Assembly (NCBI GenBank): GCA_947044405.1
Contig: CAMRHE010000156.1
Coordinates: forward strand, 477,001-541,000
Origin: Leptodactylus fallax
Taxonomy: Eukaryota > Chordata > Amphibia > Anura > Leptodactylidae
Reading direction: 5' to 3'
Length of the DNA stretch: 64,000 nt
The notes under the pieces were generated by a model. That model saw only the letters and a list, made by a program, of their open reading frames with translations, ran no database searches and was not told the DNA's origin. Both the position numbers and the translations under genes were made by a program. Positions 48,687-60,119 of the stretch are shown here, piece after piece. How positions within the stretch are numbered: position 1 is the stretch's first letter; every line of letters begins with the position of its first letter.

Positions 48687-50192
48687 ATGGATCCTATTCA
48701 GGGCCTTGCAGCCAAGATGGAGGGTTTGGCAGGCATGGTAGCTGAGCTAGCTAAACAGGTTCAGACCCTTACTGATGCTGCTGCATCCCCAGTTGTTTCT
48801 GCCCCTTTCAGGGATAAGATGCTACTCCCGGATCGTTTCTCAGGGTACCGAGAAAAATTTGAGACTTTCCGGGAGTCTTGTCACCTGTATTTCCGGATTA
48901 ATCCACATGCATCCCAGGCCCAAATGGTGGGAGTAGTTATATTCCTCCTACAGGGGGATCCACAATCTTGGGCCCTTAAACTCCCTCCTGGGGCTGAGGA
49001 GTGGTCAGATTTTGAAAAAAAAATTTTTGTCTTTGGGATCTATATATGCTGAACCAGACCACATTGGACTTGCGGAATCACAACTCCAAACCATGCGGCA
49101 GGGCAAACGCTCTGCTGAGGAGTACTGTTCAGAATTCCGCAAGTGCAGTATAACTGCAGGTTGGTGTGAGTCGGCTCTAAAGGCCAACTTTAAACAAGGC
49201 CTGTGTGACCATGTTAAGGAGGTCTGGGCTGGTCTCCCAGATCCCCCTACTCTTGAGCAGGCCATGACTTTGGCCGTCCGTATTGACCGTAGAATCCGGG
49301 AAAATGTTAAAGAGAGAGTACGGTCTGTTTCCTCCAAATTTTCTGTCTCTTCCGCTCTCTCTCCTTATAAACCCACTTTTTCTCCCATCACTCCTGGTGA
49401 GGAACCCATGCAACTGGGAGCTATGGACGCCAAGACTCAACGAGAGCATCGTCTCCGGAATAACCTCTGCCTGTACTGTGGTACTTCAGGTCATATAATT
49501 CGAGACTGCTCCATCAGACCCCGCACTCCAGGGAAAAAGCTTCAGTGCCTGAGTGGTAGTCGGAAGAACCACTCAGGCAACCAGGTATTTGCCGGAAATA
49601 ACAATAAGATGATGTTATCTGTGTCTCTGTCCTTTGGGGACAGATCTGTTTCTGGACAGGCCCTAGTTGACTCTGGGTCTGAGGCAAACTTTGTCAAACT
49701 CATTTGTCTCAGCTTTAGGCATTAAACTTTTGCCGCTTGATACTCCTCTGGCGGTTACTGGAGCGGATTTTGCCCCACTGGCCAGGGGTAGGGTCCGATT
49801 CAAGACCCCCTTAATCACGTTGCAAGTGGGTTCTGTTCATTCAGAGGTCATACGCTTCTTTGTTATGGAGCATCTGTCTTCTGATATTGTTTTGGGACTT
49901 TCCTGGTTGAACCTCCATAACCCTATTTTTGATTGGGGTAAAAGGGAGTTAGTAAAATGAGGAGATCAGTGCTCATCCCACCGTATTGCTTTGCGCACCT
50001 TAGATTGTGTCAGTGAGGAGACTGTCTCAGCTAGTAAGGGTTGCAAATGCCAAGCGAATAAAAAACGTTTGCCTGGTCCACCAGCACCTCTTGTTGTTCA
50101 GGGAGATCTGGAATTTAAAGCAAAGAAAATACTGGATCCTTCTAAAACTGGTTTATCTGGTGAGGGTCCGGTGGCCCCTCATAAAGGAGGGG
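48687..50192 (+). pseudogene. Gag-protease with chromodomain stub, frameshifted
   Basis: Starts near 48687 (MDPIQGLAAKMEGLAGMV). The capsid region includes LPDRFSGYREKFETFRESC, then a frameshift in the A run at 49014. Continuation has ESQLQTMRQGKRSAEEYCSE, a complete zinc knuckle CLYCGTSGHIIRDC, and protease ALVDSGSEANFV. A second frameshift at about 49700 leads to IVLGLSWLNLHNPIFDW. The tail GDLEFKAKKILD is the start of an integrase chromodomain, cut off and joined to the element 3' end. Motifs match the Sushi/chromovirus branch. Confidence 0.83.
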
Positions 50193-50195
50193 TAC
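50183..50195 (+). promoter_or_regulatory. Polypurine tract
   Basis: AAAGGAGGGGTAC immediately before the 3' LTR start TGTAACATC. Confidence 0.7.
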
Positions 50196-50855
50196 TGTAA
50201 CATCTCTGCCTGTTCGGGTCTCTGCACCATCTTCCGCCCTCATGCGGTGGCGCAGGAGGCGTGTTCAGTTTGATTCCTTGTTTAAGATTCTTGTTGCTCA
50301 GTCTGAACATTGTCCTAGACTATGTAATTGATTTTCTGCCACACCCGTCTACTCCACCTTGGTTTTCCTCTGTTCCACTAATAGTTAATTTTGGCCTTGC
50401 CTGTGTGATTGACAGCCTTTCCTCCTATCAAGTCTGGGGCGGGTTCTTTCTTCCTATTTATTCTTTGCTCACATTCACATTGGCGCTGATTATTGCTTTG
50501 TGCGTTCTGGCTATTATTCCTTGCTGTTTTTGTTACCTGTATTCCTATTCCTGAACTCCGGCCTTGACTTTTGACTATTCTCTTGGATTGTGATTCTGTA
50601 CTGCATTGCTCGTCTGTTACCGAACCCTTGGCTTGCTGACCTCCCTTTTTGTCGTTTGTTCTGTCTGTGTTCTGTGTTGTCACTTATTCAGTGTAGGGAG
50701 CGGCTCCGAGTTGTCGGCTGTCACCTAGGACAGTCAGGCAAGAGGCAAGGCCAGTGGGGGGTTTTCAGCTTTAGGGCTCACTGTCTTGTTGTGCCCCTCC
50801 CCCCAGGGTTCTCCAGCAGCTCCTGGGGAATCGCTCCTCTAGCGATTCCCTTACA
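50196..50855 (+). repeat. 3' LTR of the Sushi-like element, 660 bp
   Basis: TGTAACATCTCTGCC to GATTCCCTTACA. Same family as the solo LTR 37789-38447. Confidence 0.9.
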
Positions 50856-51379
50856 CCTAACTGTCACTTTGGCATTACTTTGCTTGTGTTTGCCTTACAA
50901 AGCTAGAAATAAGCTAGATACAATCCTAGAGTCCTAGTGTCATACACTATATTTTAAGCCAATTTAAACTCTGATACGCAACAAATTTATTCGACCCAAA
51001 ACAAATCTTGGGACTGAGCCACCTAAACCTGAAAAAAAAAAACAATGGGGGCAGGAGACAGATGCTCCCTGGCTATTAAATGAATTGCCAGGAGGGTTCT
51101 GCAATGCAAATTAATGCAGGAATTGCCTGGCAATTCAAAATGAATTCTTGGGTAGTGGAAGATAACATTTTATGTTCTCCCCGTGTTTATGGGGGTTTCC
51201 TCCAGGTACTCTGGTTTCCTCTCACATGGTAAAGATATACTGATGGGGGGGGGGTGGGGGAGCCTGACAGCAAGTCTTAATGGATGCTTGAGCCTGAAGC
51301 TTTGTTACACAGAGCCTATTAAAATTCCCTCACAACCTGTGTATATCTGGCAAAGGATGGGCAAATTTGGATGAGAGAG
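50856..51379. other. Non-coding, with a SINE-like phrase
   Basis: No gene. GGGTTTCCTCCAGGTACTC at 51194 resembles a phrase common in vertebrate SINE or MITE families; only this piece is recognisable. A G run lies at 51244-51260. Confidence 0.4.
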
Positions 51380-51920
51380 CGGGGAAGACCATCCTGACAC
51401 CCCAAGACAAGGCAAACAACAAGGAGACCTGCAGAGATTCTTGAAAAAGAAAAGCACTCAGTCCCCGTCTCGTGTCAGCAAGATGATGCAGGACTCTCTG
51501 CCTAAAAATGAGACCAGAGAGGAGTCAGACTTGAATATTGTAGTGGATAATAATAACTCTTGATGTGGCTTAATTACTATATCCAAGAGCTTTTTACAGA
51601 AAGCCCTCTATAAAGCCCTTACAACAGTGGTATCACTGTTGGTGGACATAACGTCTGAGATTCAACACGTTGGACATCAAGTATCCATATTGGAAACAGC
51701 CTGTACCTCACTTACCACACAAGCTATAGCGAATCAATTCCAGAAGCAGAAAGATCATATCAACAGAGCTCTCAAACTGATTGAAGATCAGGAAAACAGG
51801 AATATAAGAAAAAACCTGACAATTAAAGGCCTTCTCGAATCTACCTGGAGACCCTCAATGAAACCCAAATCACAGAGAGTAAAGCAGAAGTCTGCGAGAG
51901 ACATCTTTGCTACACAGTAG
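51380..51920 (+). pseudogene. L1-type LINE ORF1 fragment
   Basis: Open from 51627 with coiled-coil-like text and LIEDQENRNIRKNLTIKGLL, the L1 ORF1 junction of coiled coil and RNA-recognition domain in diverged form. The upstream part has an N-terminal ORF1 feel (KTILTPQDKANN) in another frame. The rest of ORF1 and all of ORF2 are absent. Confidence 0.65.
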
Positions 51921-53043
51921 TAGGACATGTATGCTTGTTTGATGGCCTTGTAGCCATGAGTACCCAGTTATCGTTGAAACAAATTAGTTTCTACAACTCG
52001 TTTGTTCTTTTGTTTACTATATTTGTATGGTGGATTCTTTGCCCAAACCATTCATCCATGCCCCGGAGATAATAGGCAGTGGTGTACTGGCCACTTTCTC
52101 CTATTTACAGATTTATGCAGTGTGCATAGTAGCATGCTGTCTTCTGAGATGTAAGTTGCATACAAACTCAGCTCTCATGTACTAAACTCATTTCCACCAT
52201 GTTCTTCTCTGATGGTCCTCTTAGTTGTCATAGATGAGGCATTGTTACTTAAGTTGTAGTAACACAAATTCAGTGCATTCTGTCTTCCTTTAGAGATGTT
52301 TGATCACTTAACAAATTAATAATTGATAATGGTTACAGTCATATGGCCGCAAGTAGATAGAGGCCTATAGTTGTTGATGTCAGCAGTTTCATTTGTCATA
52401 GTTATTCTACAATTATCCTCTGAATAAGCTCATCCCACATTATCCTCATATTAGGTTAAGGGACCAAAAGGTCTCAATTACTGATCAGGAATAAATCTCA
52501 CCCTGCACCTGGTTCTAAGCTGTTTTGAGTACAAGTTGGCAGAAGCATTTCTTGTTATTTGAGCATACCAGCCCTGTCCATAAATACTCATTGTGGCTAT
52601 TAGCTAGAGGGCGAAGGAGTAGGCTTTCTTACATCCCCCTTACTTTGTTTTAAATTTATTTGACTACTATTGCTAGATACTTAGTTGGAAATACACCTTA
52701 ACATACATAGCTACCTCCCCTTCCCACCACCGACTTTCCCACCCCGCTAGTGCTTACACCTACCAGGCAGCCTACAGTACATAAGAGCTATACCGTGTTC
52801 TAGAATGACTTAACTAGTTCTGACCTCCCTCAATGAGAAAGGATTGAATGTACCTAATAAAAGACACAGCATTTTGCATTTAACCCAAAAGCTCAAGACA
52901 AGCATACTAATGCTTTAGGAAACAAACTTTAGGGAATCTAAAATTGCTACTCTACCGACGAACCAGTGTGGCCAATTTCATAGTTGTCAACCCTCATCTG
53001 CTTCCAAGACACATATAGCTAACATACAAGTCACAATAGCTAT
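51921..53043. other. Non-coding DNA
   Basis: About 1.1 kb with no recognised gene or repeat; ends at the target CTAT of the retrotransposon. Confidence 0.5.
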
Positions 53044-53475
53044 TGTGGGGAATCGCTCAGGTAGACACTTGGTAGCAGTGCAGGAAACAGGGACACAGAG
53101 ACTGCATCACACTCAAGTTTGGTGTTTATTCACTTGGTGCATAAACAGTTTGCCTTTACAAAGACATGAACAGAAAACAACAACAAAAGAAACCCTTCTC
53201 GGCTGAGAACTAACTAATACAGAAACGTTCCCTTTCTATACAGGAGCCTGGCTGCCAGACTCCCGCTCTGGTTACTTCAAACAGTGGTGGCACAGAGTTA
53301 CCTTGATGCAGGTTCAGATACACAGGTCACTTTCCTCAGTGTAGTGCCCACACCCACCTATATGAGGCCTTAATTAGTCAGCTGACCTCCCTGCTGTGGG
53401 CTGCTACCACACACCCTTTAAATGCCTGGCTGTAAAATACCTGTTCTCCCAAACCACACCTTTCACTTTCTCACA
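53044..53475 (-). repeat. 3' LTR of the Gmr1-like element
   Basis: Plus strand TGTGGGGAATCGCTCAGG to CACTTTCTCACA. Next to it inside is the minus-strand polypurine tract CTGAGGGGGAGGG (53478-53490). It differs from the other LTR by substitutions and two larger indels. Confidence 0.87.
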
Positions 53476-53610
53476 TACCCTCCCCCTCAGTTCTGACCCC
53501 TCAGGGCGAACTCCAGTCATTAAACAATGAGTCCGGGACAAGGCATCCGCATTTCCTTGCAGTTTCCCTGCTCTGTGCTCAACCAAGAAACTAAAGTTTT
53601 GAACGGACAA
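53404..53610 (-). pseudogene. RNase H C-terminal end and post-pol tail
   Basis: Reads FLVEHRAGKLQGNADALSRT, the end of the Gypsy RNase H, then a short tail. That tail corresponds in position to the one fused to protease in the 12916 element. It extends into the LTR by chance. Confidence 0.85.
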
Positions 53611-54605
53611 GTTTCCTGCTCAGGTAGGTCACTGGATGCTCTTCTTCATTCACCTCCTTAGATAGGACAGCTCCCAGTCCTACATCTGATGCGTCTGTTT
53701 GTACCACAAACTCTCTGCTGAAGTCGGGCGTAATGAGGACAGGAGATCCACAAATGGCCACCTTTAACGCCTGAAAAGCGCTTTTGGCCTGGTCATTCCA
53801 CTGTTCCATAATAGACCTTTTACCCTTTAGAAGTTACGTGAGGGGAGCAGATACTGTGGCAAACTTGGGTATAAACCATCTGTAATACCCAACAATGCCC
53901 AGGAATGACCTAACTTGTTTGGATAGCGTCAACCTTGTTGACCTGGGGTTTGATTATACCATGGCCGATCACATACTCCAAATAACGTGTTTCCTCCATT
54001 CCCAAAGCACACTTTTTGGGCGGTCAGTCCAGCTGCTCTCAGAGAATTCACTACAGCTTGTACCCTGGGCAAGTGGCTCTCCCAGTCATTGCTGAAAATG
54101 ATGATATCATCCAGATATGCTGAGGCATATTTTCTATGAGCTTTTAGCACTATGTCCATTAACTGTTGGAATGTGGCTGGGGCCCCGTGGAGCCCGAACG
54201 GTAACACAAGATGGTGAAAAAGTCCCTCAGGGGTAATAAAGGCAGTCTTTTCTTTGGTGCCATCTGTCAGGGATACCTGCCAGTATCCCTTAGTGAGTTC
54301 GAGCATAGAGAAGTACCGGGCTCCTCCCATTCTCTCAATAAGTCTGTCTACCCGTGGTATGGGGTAGGTGTCAAATTGCAGAAAAGCAACGTCCCATCTG
54401 GTTTGGGAACTAGGATAATGGGACTTGCCCATTCACTTTTGGACTCCTCAATGATACGTAATTTTAACATTTTCTGCACTTCCTCTGAAATGGCTTGTCG
54501 ACGAGCCTCGGGGACCAGGAACGGTCTCGACCGTACTTTCACCTGGGGCTCGGTAACAATGTCATGCTTGATTACAGATGTACACCCAGGTAGCTTGGAG
54601 AACAC
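53591..54605 (-). pseudogene. Reverse transcriptase and RNase H, frameshifted
   Basis: RT parts: EWASPIILVPKPDGTLLFCN, then YPIPRVDRLIERMGGARYF, TKGYWQVSL, LPFGLHGAPATFQQLMDI, the catalytic YLDDIIIFS, and RNase H start VVQTDASDVGLGAVLSK. The YLDD catalytic aspartates are intact but frames change near 54350 and 53900. The domain lies downstream of integrase. Confidence 0.88.
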
Positions 54606-54767
54606 ATCCGTATTCCTAGCTACAAACTCTTTGATTTCTTGCTGTTGGCTTTGCGTGAGGGAGTGCGCTATTGTTACCCCTACTGTTACTTCTGTAGTCC
54701 TAACCGCAACCTGTGGGGACAGTACAGTAGGCAGTTCAGCCGGAGATCTTTCTGTAAGCAGACTCTC

Positions 54768-56104
54768 TTAGTCTTTCCACGCCTTTAGCAGGTTTACATG
54801 ATAAATCTGTTCTGGTTTTCTCCTATCGGGCTGATGAACCTTGTAATTCACTTCCCCTATTTTCCCCATCACCTCATAGGGTTCTTGCCATTTGGCAAGA
54901 AACTTACTCTCCACTGTGGGAATGAGTACGAGTACTTGGTCACCGGGTTTAAAGGTCCTTACCTTCGCCAACCTATTGTAAACCCGTCTGAGCCTTTTGG
55001 GCCTCCTCCAAATGCTCTCTAACTATGGGCATAATGGCCACCACCCTGTCGTGCATACCAGCGATGTGTTCAATAACACTTTTATGAGGGGTGGTTTCTT
55101 GCTCCCACGTTTCTCTGGCAATGTACAACAGACCCCTAGGATGCCTGCCGTAGATCAACTCAAAAGGAGAAAACCCAGTGGAAGCTTGTGGTACCTCGCG
55201 GATGGCAAACATCAAATATGGTAACAGAACATCCCAGTCCTTTCCATCCTTGTTTACCACCTTTTTTAACATACTCTTTAAGGTTTTGTTAAACCGTTCT
55301 ACTAACCCTTCTATCTGGGAAGGATAAACAGATGTACGTAACCGCTTGATATTAAAGAGTTTACAAAGTTCCTTGGTGATTTTGGACATGAACAGGGTAC
55401 CCTGATCTGTGAGGATCTCCTTGGGTAGACCCACTCGGCAAAACATGGCGAATAATTCTTTGGCAATAAACTTCGCTGATGTTTGCTGTAGTAGGATGGT
55501 TTCAGGATATCAGGTAGCATAGTCCATGACTACCAAAATATGCTGATGTCCCCGGGAGGACTTAACTAAATGACCTACCAAGTCCATGACAATCCTTTCA
55601 AAGGGCACCTCAATAATGGGCAGAGGTACCAGGGGGCTTCAAAAATGTGCCATGGGGGCATGCAACTGACACTCCAGACATGTTTCACAAAAAACTTTAA
55701 CTTCATAATATACCCCTGGGCCAATAAAAACACTGCAATATGCGGTTCAGCGTTTTTGTGGCACCTAGGTGTCCCCCTAGCACATGTTCATGTGCTAACT
55801 CCAGCACCGTCCTGCGATAAGGCTGGGGTACCAGTAACTGCTCTAAAGTCTCACCTCGCACCCTGTCAACTCGGTATAACAACTCCTGGTTGACAGCCTT
55901 GCGGGGGAACACCTCATCAGCGCCTGGGTGCTGAGACACACCATTGATAACAGTAACATTTTCCCAGGCCCTTAGCAGAGTGGGGTCCTGGAGTTGTGCA
56001 GAACCAAAGTTATCACGGGACACCTCCAAATCTGACATCTGAGGCTCAGAACCAGTCGCCTCGGCTTCACCTGCCATTACCTCTAGGGTAAACACAGCTA
56101 CCAT
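54768..56104 (-). pseudogene. Integrase, located between protease and RT
   Basis: The zinc finger begins LELAHEHVLGGHLGATKT (His pair) near 55790. The catalytic core shows VVMDYAT (first Asp, near 55530) followed by a TGA, LTDQGT (second Asp) and GLVERFNKTL (Glu). The C-terminal module FLAKWQEPYEVMGKIGEVNY ends at 54768. It is followed by RT, not preceded by it. Stops and shifts separate the three open pieces. Confidence 0.87.
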
Positions 56105-57333
56105 TTGCCTCTAACATGGTCACCCCTATGGCAGGAACCCTAAAGTCCAGGTCATTGGGTTCAGGCTCGAGGACCTGCCCAGACAATACTTGTGGTACTC
56201 TTGGGGGTGTGTTCTCTGACCCTTGCTTTACCCGCCATAGAGTCCAAAACAGGGGAAAGTCCCATCCCCCTACCTTGTGTCGGCTCTCCCCACAGGGGGT
56301 CTGGATGGCGACAATCACAGTTGGGTAGTCTCTTGTATCTCTATGTATGCACAGGACCCCAACTGTGCATCCGGTGACAGTCCCGAGGTCGACACAGGAC
56401 CCATTAACAATGGTCACCCAACTGCCAGAGTCCAGTAGTGCCACCACTGGGCACTCAGCCATGGTCACTCGGCATAGGTGGCACTCGTCAGCAGTGTCCA
56501 GGGTGGTGGCAGTGTAGGCTGGGGCAGCGTAGAGGGACACCCTCTGACCCAAGCTGCAGTTCATGGGCTCCAAGGCATGGGGACAAGCAATATGGCCCGG
56601 CTCATGGCAATCCCAGCAGATGATAGTCTCTACCCTCCTCCTCCATCTTATCCTGGGCAGCTCGAGGAATGTTGGCCTTCCGGGCCTGGGGACTTGTGAG
56701 ATCTGTGGGGGCTCCTTTCTGAGGGACTGTGTAGCCCAGTAGCGTTCCACCAATCCCATCAATGCATTGCATTGCTGGATCTTACGTGGTAAAGCCCTCA
56801 GGTACCAGTCTATGACTACCCGCTCCACCATCTGGGCTGGGGTCAACATCTCCGGCTGGAGCCACTTACCGACAAGCTGTACAAGGTGGTGCATTTGTGA
56901 CCTTGGTGGTAACACCTCCTGGTATTCGCAATTATGGACTCTTTGGGCCCGAACGTGCTGGTCCACATCCAGTCGGGCCAAGATCTCTGCCTTCACCTGC
57001 TGGTAGTCGTATGCATCCTGTTCACTCAGGTCAAAATAGGCTTGCTGGGGCTCGGCGACTAAAAAAAGTGCCAACACCTTGGCCCAGAGGTGCCGTGGAA
57101 GTCTCTCATGGTTGACCACTCTTGCAAACCCAGTCAGATAGGCCTCTTTGTCGTCCTCTGCCGTCATCTTGGTCAATGCTTTACTAACCTCTTTCCTGAC
57201 GTCCCGCTCTGGCCTTGGTGGGTCAGCCTTTTGCTGAGCGGCCAGCAACATCGACATCTGCTTGGCCATGAGTCAGTTGGTCTCCTGTTGCGCTGCATTA
57301 GCCTGTACCAGCTGCTTCACAACCTCCTCCATG
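56067..57333 (-). pseudogene. Gag (SCAN-like) and protease
   Basis: Probable start MEEVVKQLVQANAAQQ near 57333, with a TGA before the long frame at 57269. SCAN-like region: AYLTGFARVVNHERLPRHLW, then GKWLQPEMLTPAQMVERVVI. A zinc-knuckle trace CWDCHEPGHIACPH lacks the exact last spacing. Protease ALLDSGSWVTIV. The frame to 56067 is otherwise open for 400 residues. Gag would form the particle and protease would cut the polyprotein. SCAN domains of vertebrate zinc-finger proteins are thought to come from such Gag proteins. Confidence 0.85.
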
Positions 57334-57421
57334 GCCGTGGCCTCTATTTCAGCGCCATCAGCTACCAGGACACACAACCCGTGCATGTCTCACTGCACTT
57401 ATGCCCACATCCTCCAACATA

Positions 57422-57842
57422 TGTGAGGAACCACTCAGGTAGATACTTGGTAGCAGTGCAGGAAACATTGGACACAGAGACTGGATCACACTCAAGTTTG
57501 GTGTTTATTCACTTGGTGCATAAACAGTTTGCCTTTACAAAGACCTTTCTCGGCTGGGAACTAACTAATACAGAAACGTTCCCTTTCTATACAGGAGCTT
57601 GGCTGCCAGACTCCTGCTCTGGTTATTCAAACAGGGGTGGCACATAGTTACCTTGATGCAGGTTCAGATACACAGGTCACTTTCCTCAGTGTAGTGCCCA
57701 CACCCCCTAGTTCTGACGCACAACCTATATGAGGCCTTAATTAGTCAGCTGACCTCTCTGCTGTGGGCTTCTACCAAACACCCTTTAACTGCCTGGCTGT
57801 AAAATATCTGTTCTTCCAAACCACACCCTTCACTCTCTCACA
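57422..57842 (-). repeat. 5' LTR of the Gmr1-like element
   Basis: TGTGAGGAACCACTCAGG to CACTCTCTCACA; lacks about 28 bp and has about 17 bp extra compared with the other LTR. Confidence 0.87.
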
Positions 57843-58554
57843 CTATCCATAGAAATGTTCCTTTCAAATGACAAGAGCAGCTGTCAGATACAGTGGTGAA
57901 CCTAGCCTTTTTGCTGCCTGAGGCGGACTATCGAAAGACGCCCCCCCCCCAAAAAAAAAAAAAAAAAAAAAATATATATATATAAAATTGCGTTTACATG
58001 CTGTTAGTGTCACACGCTGTTATTGTCGTACAATAAACATACACAAACTTATGAAACAGTTTTTAAGAATTCTTCTTGCTGTATTACTTCAGTATCAGAA
58101 ATCAACAACACGACATTAACAATGAAAGTAACTTTACACATCTTCTGCTTGGTGGATGGACAAGCCCACATGGCCCCCATTCTGTATAATAGGAGCGCCG
58201 CAGATAGCTTAGTACTGGACTTCAGGTATCTTCCCATCCCACTCCCATCGAAGTGAATGAGAGCCACGCGGGTTCATCCATCCACCGTGACCGCTTCTCT
58301 GTTTACATAGTGTCATTCATCTCATAGTGGCCATGTTATGTAACTACAGCCTCTTCCTATACATGTGTATGTGACAAGACTGTAATTACATCACATGGTC
58401 ACTATAAACAGACAGCGTGTGATATAAACAGGCACCATAGGCAATTCATACAGCTGATCAGAGGAGGGGTCCACTGATCTCTTATTGATAATCTGTCCTA
58501 AGGAGAGAACATCAATAAAATTGAAAGACCCTTTAATAAAACCCAAGTGCCACC
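57843..58554 (+). repeat. Dispersed repeats; 58285-58550 is the unoccupied Tc1 target
   Basis: 57888-58217 is the forward copy of 4958-5277. 58285-58550 matches 31149-31240 plus 32147-32317 without the Tc1, reading CATGTG-TA-TGTGAC at the target. No gene. Confidence 0.82.
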
Positions 58555-58589
58555 TTAACCCCTTAACGACATTGGACGTACTATTACGT

Positions 58590-59030
58590 CCTGTGCGCTT
58601 GGTACTTAGCGCAATAGGGCGAAATAATACGCCCTGGGGCGGCCGCCCGCTCACTATCTGATCGGGCGGCATCGGAACCCGGGTGTTAGCTGTAACTGAC
58701 AGCTAACACCCTGCTCCATATCCCCTGGTCGGAACTGAGTTCCGATCGGAGGTTTTAACCCCTTGGATGCCGCGGTCAAACATGACTGCGGCATCCAAGT
58801 GGTTCCGCCATGTTGCCACTCCGATCGGCACCCCCCGCGGCGAGATCGGGGGGTGCCGATATCTATAATCTGCAGCCCGGGGTCTGCCCAGTGACCCTAG
58901 GCTGCCTGGAGGCCCCACTAACTGGTTGATCCTGCCGAGACCTGCGGAAGTGAGCGCTATGCGTCTGCATAGCCTCACTTCCTGTATAGAGTGCAAGACA
59001 CTTGTATGCTCGTGTCTTGCAGTCTATAGT
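58590..59030. repeat. GC-rich hairpin cluster at the element left end
   Basis: Stems include TTGGATGCCGC with GCGGCATCCAA (58763-58799), TCGGCACCCCCC with GGGGGGTGCCGA (58824-58859), and GCAAGACAC with GTGTCTTGC (58992-59019). Confidence 0.78.
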
Positions 59031-60119
59031 GCTGAACCAGCAATCAAAGCATTGCTGGCTCAGGTGTCCTAATGGGACACATGAAAAAATAAAAAAAAAG
59101 TGAAAAAAAATAAAATAAAGTGTTTGAAAAAAAATTAATAAAAGAATAAAGCCCCCGAAATTCCCTTTTCCTATATAAAATGAATTATATAAAAAAAAAA
59201 ACTAAAAATTAATAAAAACAATGCATATTTGGTATCGCCGCGTCTGTAACAACCTGTACAATAAAACTGAAACAATATTTAATGTACACGGTGAATGTCG
59301 GGGAAAAAAAACGGAAAAAACTCGCCAAAAGTAATGATTTTTTGCCATCTCACCTTACAAAATATGCCATAAAAAGTGATCAAAAAGTCATTTGTACCCC
59401 ACAACAGTACCAATAAAAATCACAGGTTGTCCCGCAAAAAATAAGCCCTAAACCAACTCTGTAAACCGTAAAATAAAAATGTTACGCATCTCAGAAGATG
59501 GCGATGCAAAAACAATTAATTTATGTCCCCAAATGGGTTTTTGTTCTGCAAAATTAGCATCGCATAAAAAAAACAATATAAATGAGGTATCGCCGTAATT
59601 GAACCGACCCATAGAATAAAGGTAACATGTTACTTATTCTTTATGCTGCATGGTGAAAAATTTAAAAGGTAAAACGCAGTGCCAGAATTGATGGTTTTTT
59701 TTTAATCCAACAAGAAAGAGTTAATAAAATTTATTCAATAAGCTATAGGCGCCCAAAGATGATGTCATTACAAAATACATCTCACCCCGCAAACAACAAG
59801 CCCTCATATGGCTATATCACCAGAGAAATAAAGAAAATATAGCTCGTACAATGTGAAGACAAAAACCCCAAAAATCGCCAAATCATTAGAACATAACTGG
59901 CTGTGTCAGGAAGGGAATGTATAAGCTGTGCGCGCGTATATCAGGGGACACCCCAGATTTAGAGCTTATGAGGGAAAATAAACCAGAAGTGACCCCCAGA
60001 GTGACCTCCCCAATAATAGGAACTACTGGGGAAATAGTAGGGAATTTGGTGTTCCCAATGCACTCCGCACAGCTTACCTATTCACTTTTCCCCATCCGCT
60101 GTGTATTCACGTCTGGGAT

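Larger units (their letters stand above)
48523..50855 (+). mobile_element. Sushi-like Ty3/Gypsy element, pol deleted, 5' LTR truncated
   Basis: Only the last 109 bp of the 5' LTR remain (48523-48631, GGCCAGTGGGGGGTTTTC to GATTCCCTTACA). The complete 3' LTR is at 50196-50855. Between them lie gag, protease and a stub of a chromodomain-like tail. RT, RNase H and integrase are absent. Confidence 0.87.
53044..57842 (-). mobile_element. Gmr1-like Ty3/Gypsy retrotransposon with integrase before RT
   Basis: 4.8 kb with LTRs at 53044-53475 and 57422-57842, flanked by CTAT (53040-53043, 57843-57846). Along the minus strand the order is Gag (SCAN-like), protease, integrase (H2C2 zinc finger, DDE core, GPY-like module), reverse transcriptase, RNase H. 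Ordinary Ty3/Gypsy elements have integrase last. This order defines the Gmr1 group. All frames are damaged. Confidence 0.88.

Noticed and set aside
54211..54771. 186-residue plus-strand frame
   Set aside because: Antisense of RT and integrase of the retrotransposon, which show proper motifs on the minus strand.
57090..57647. 185-residue plus-strand frame over the LTR and Gag start
   Set aside because: Shadow of the Gag frame and the LTR; no motif.
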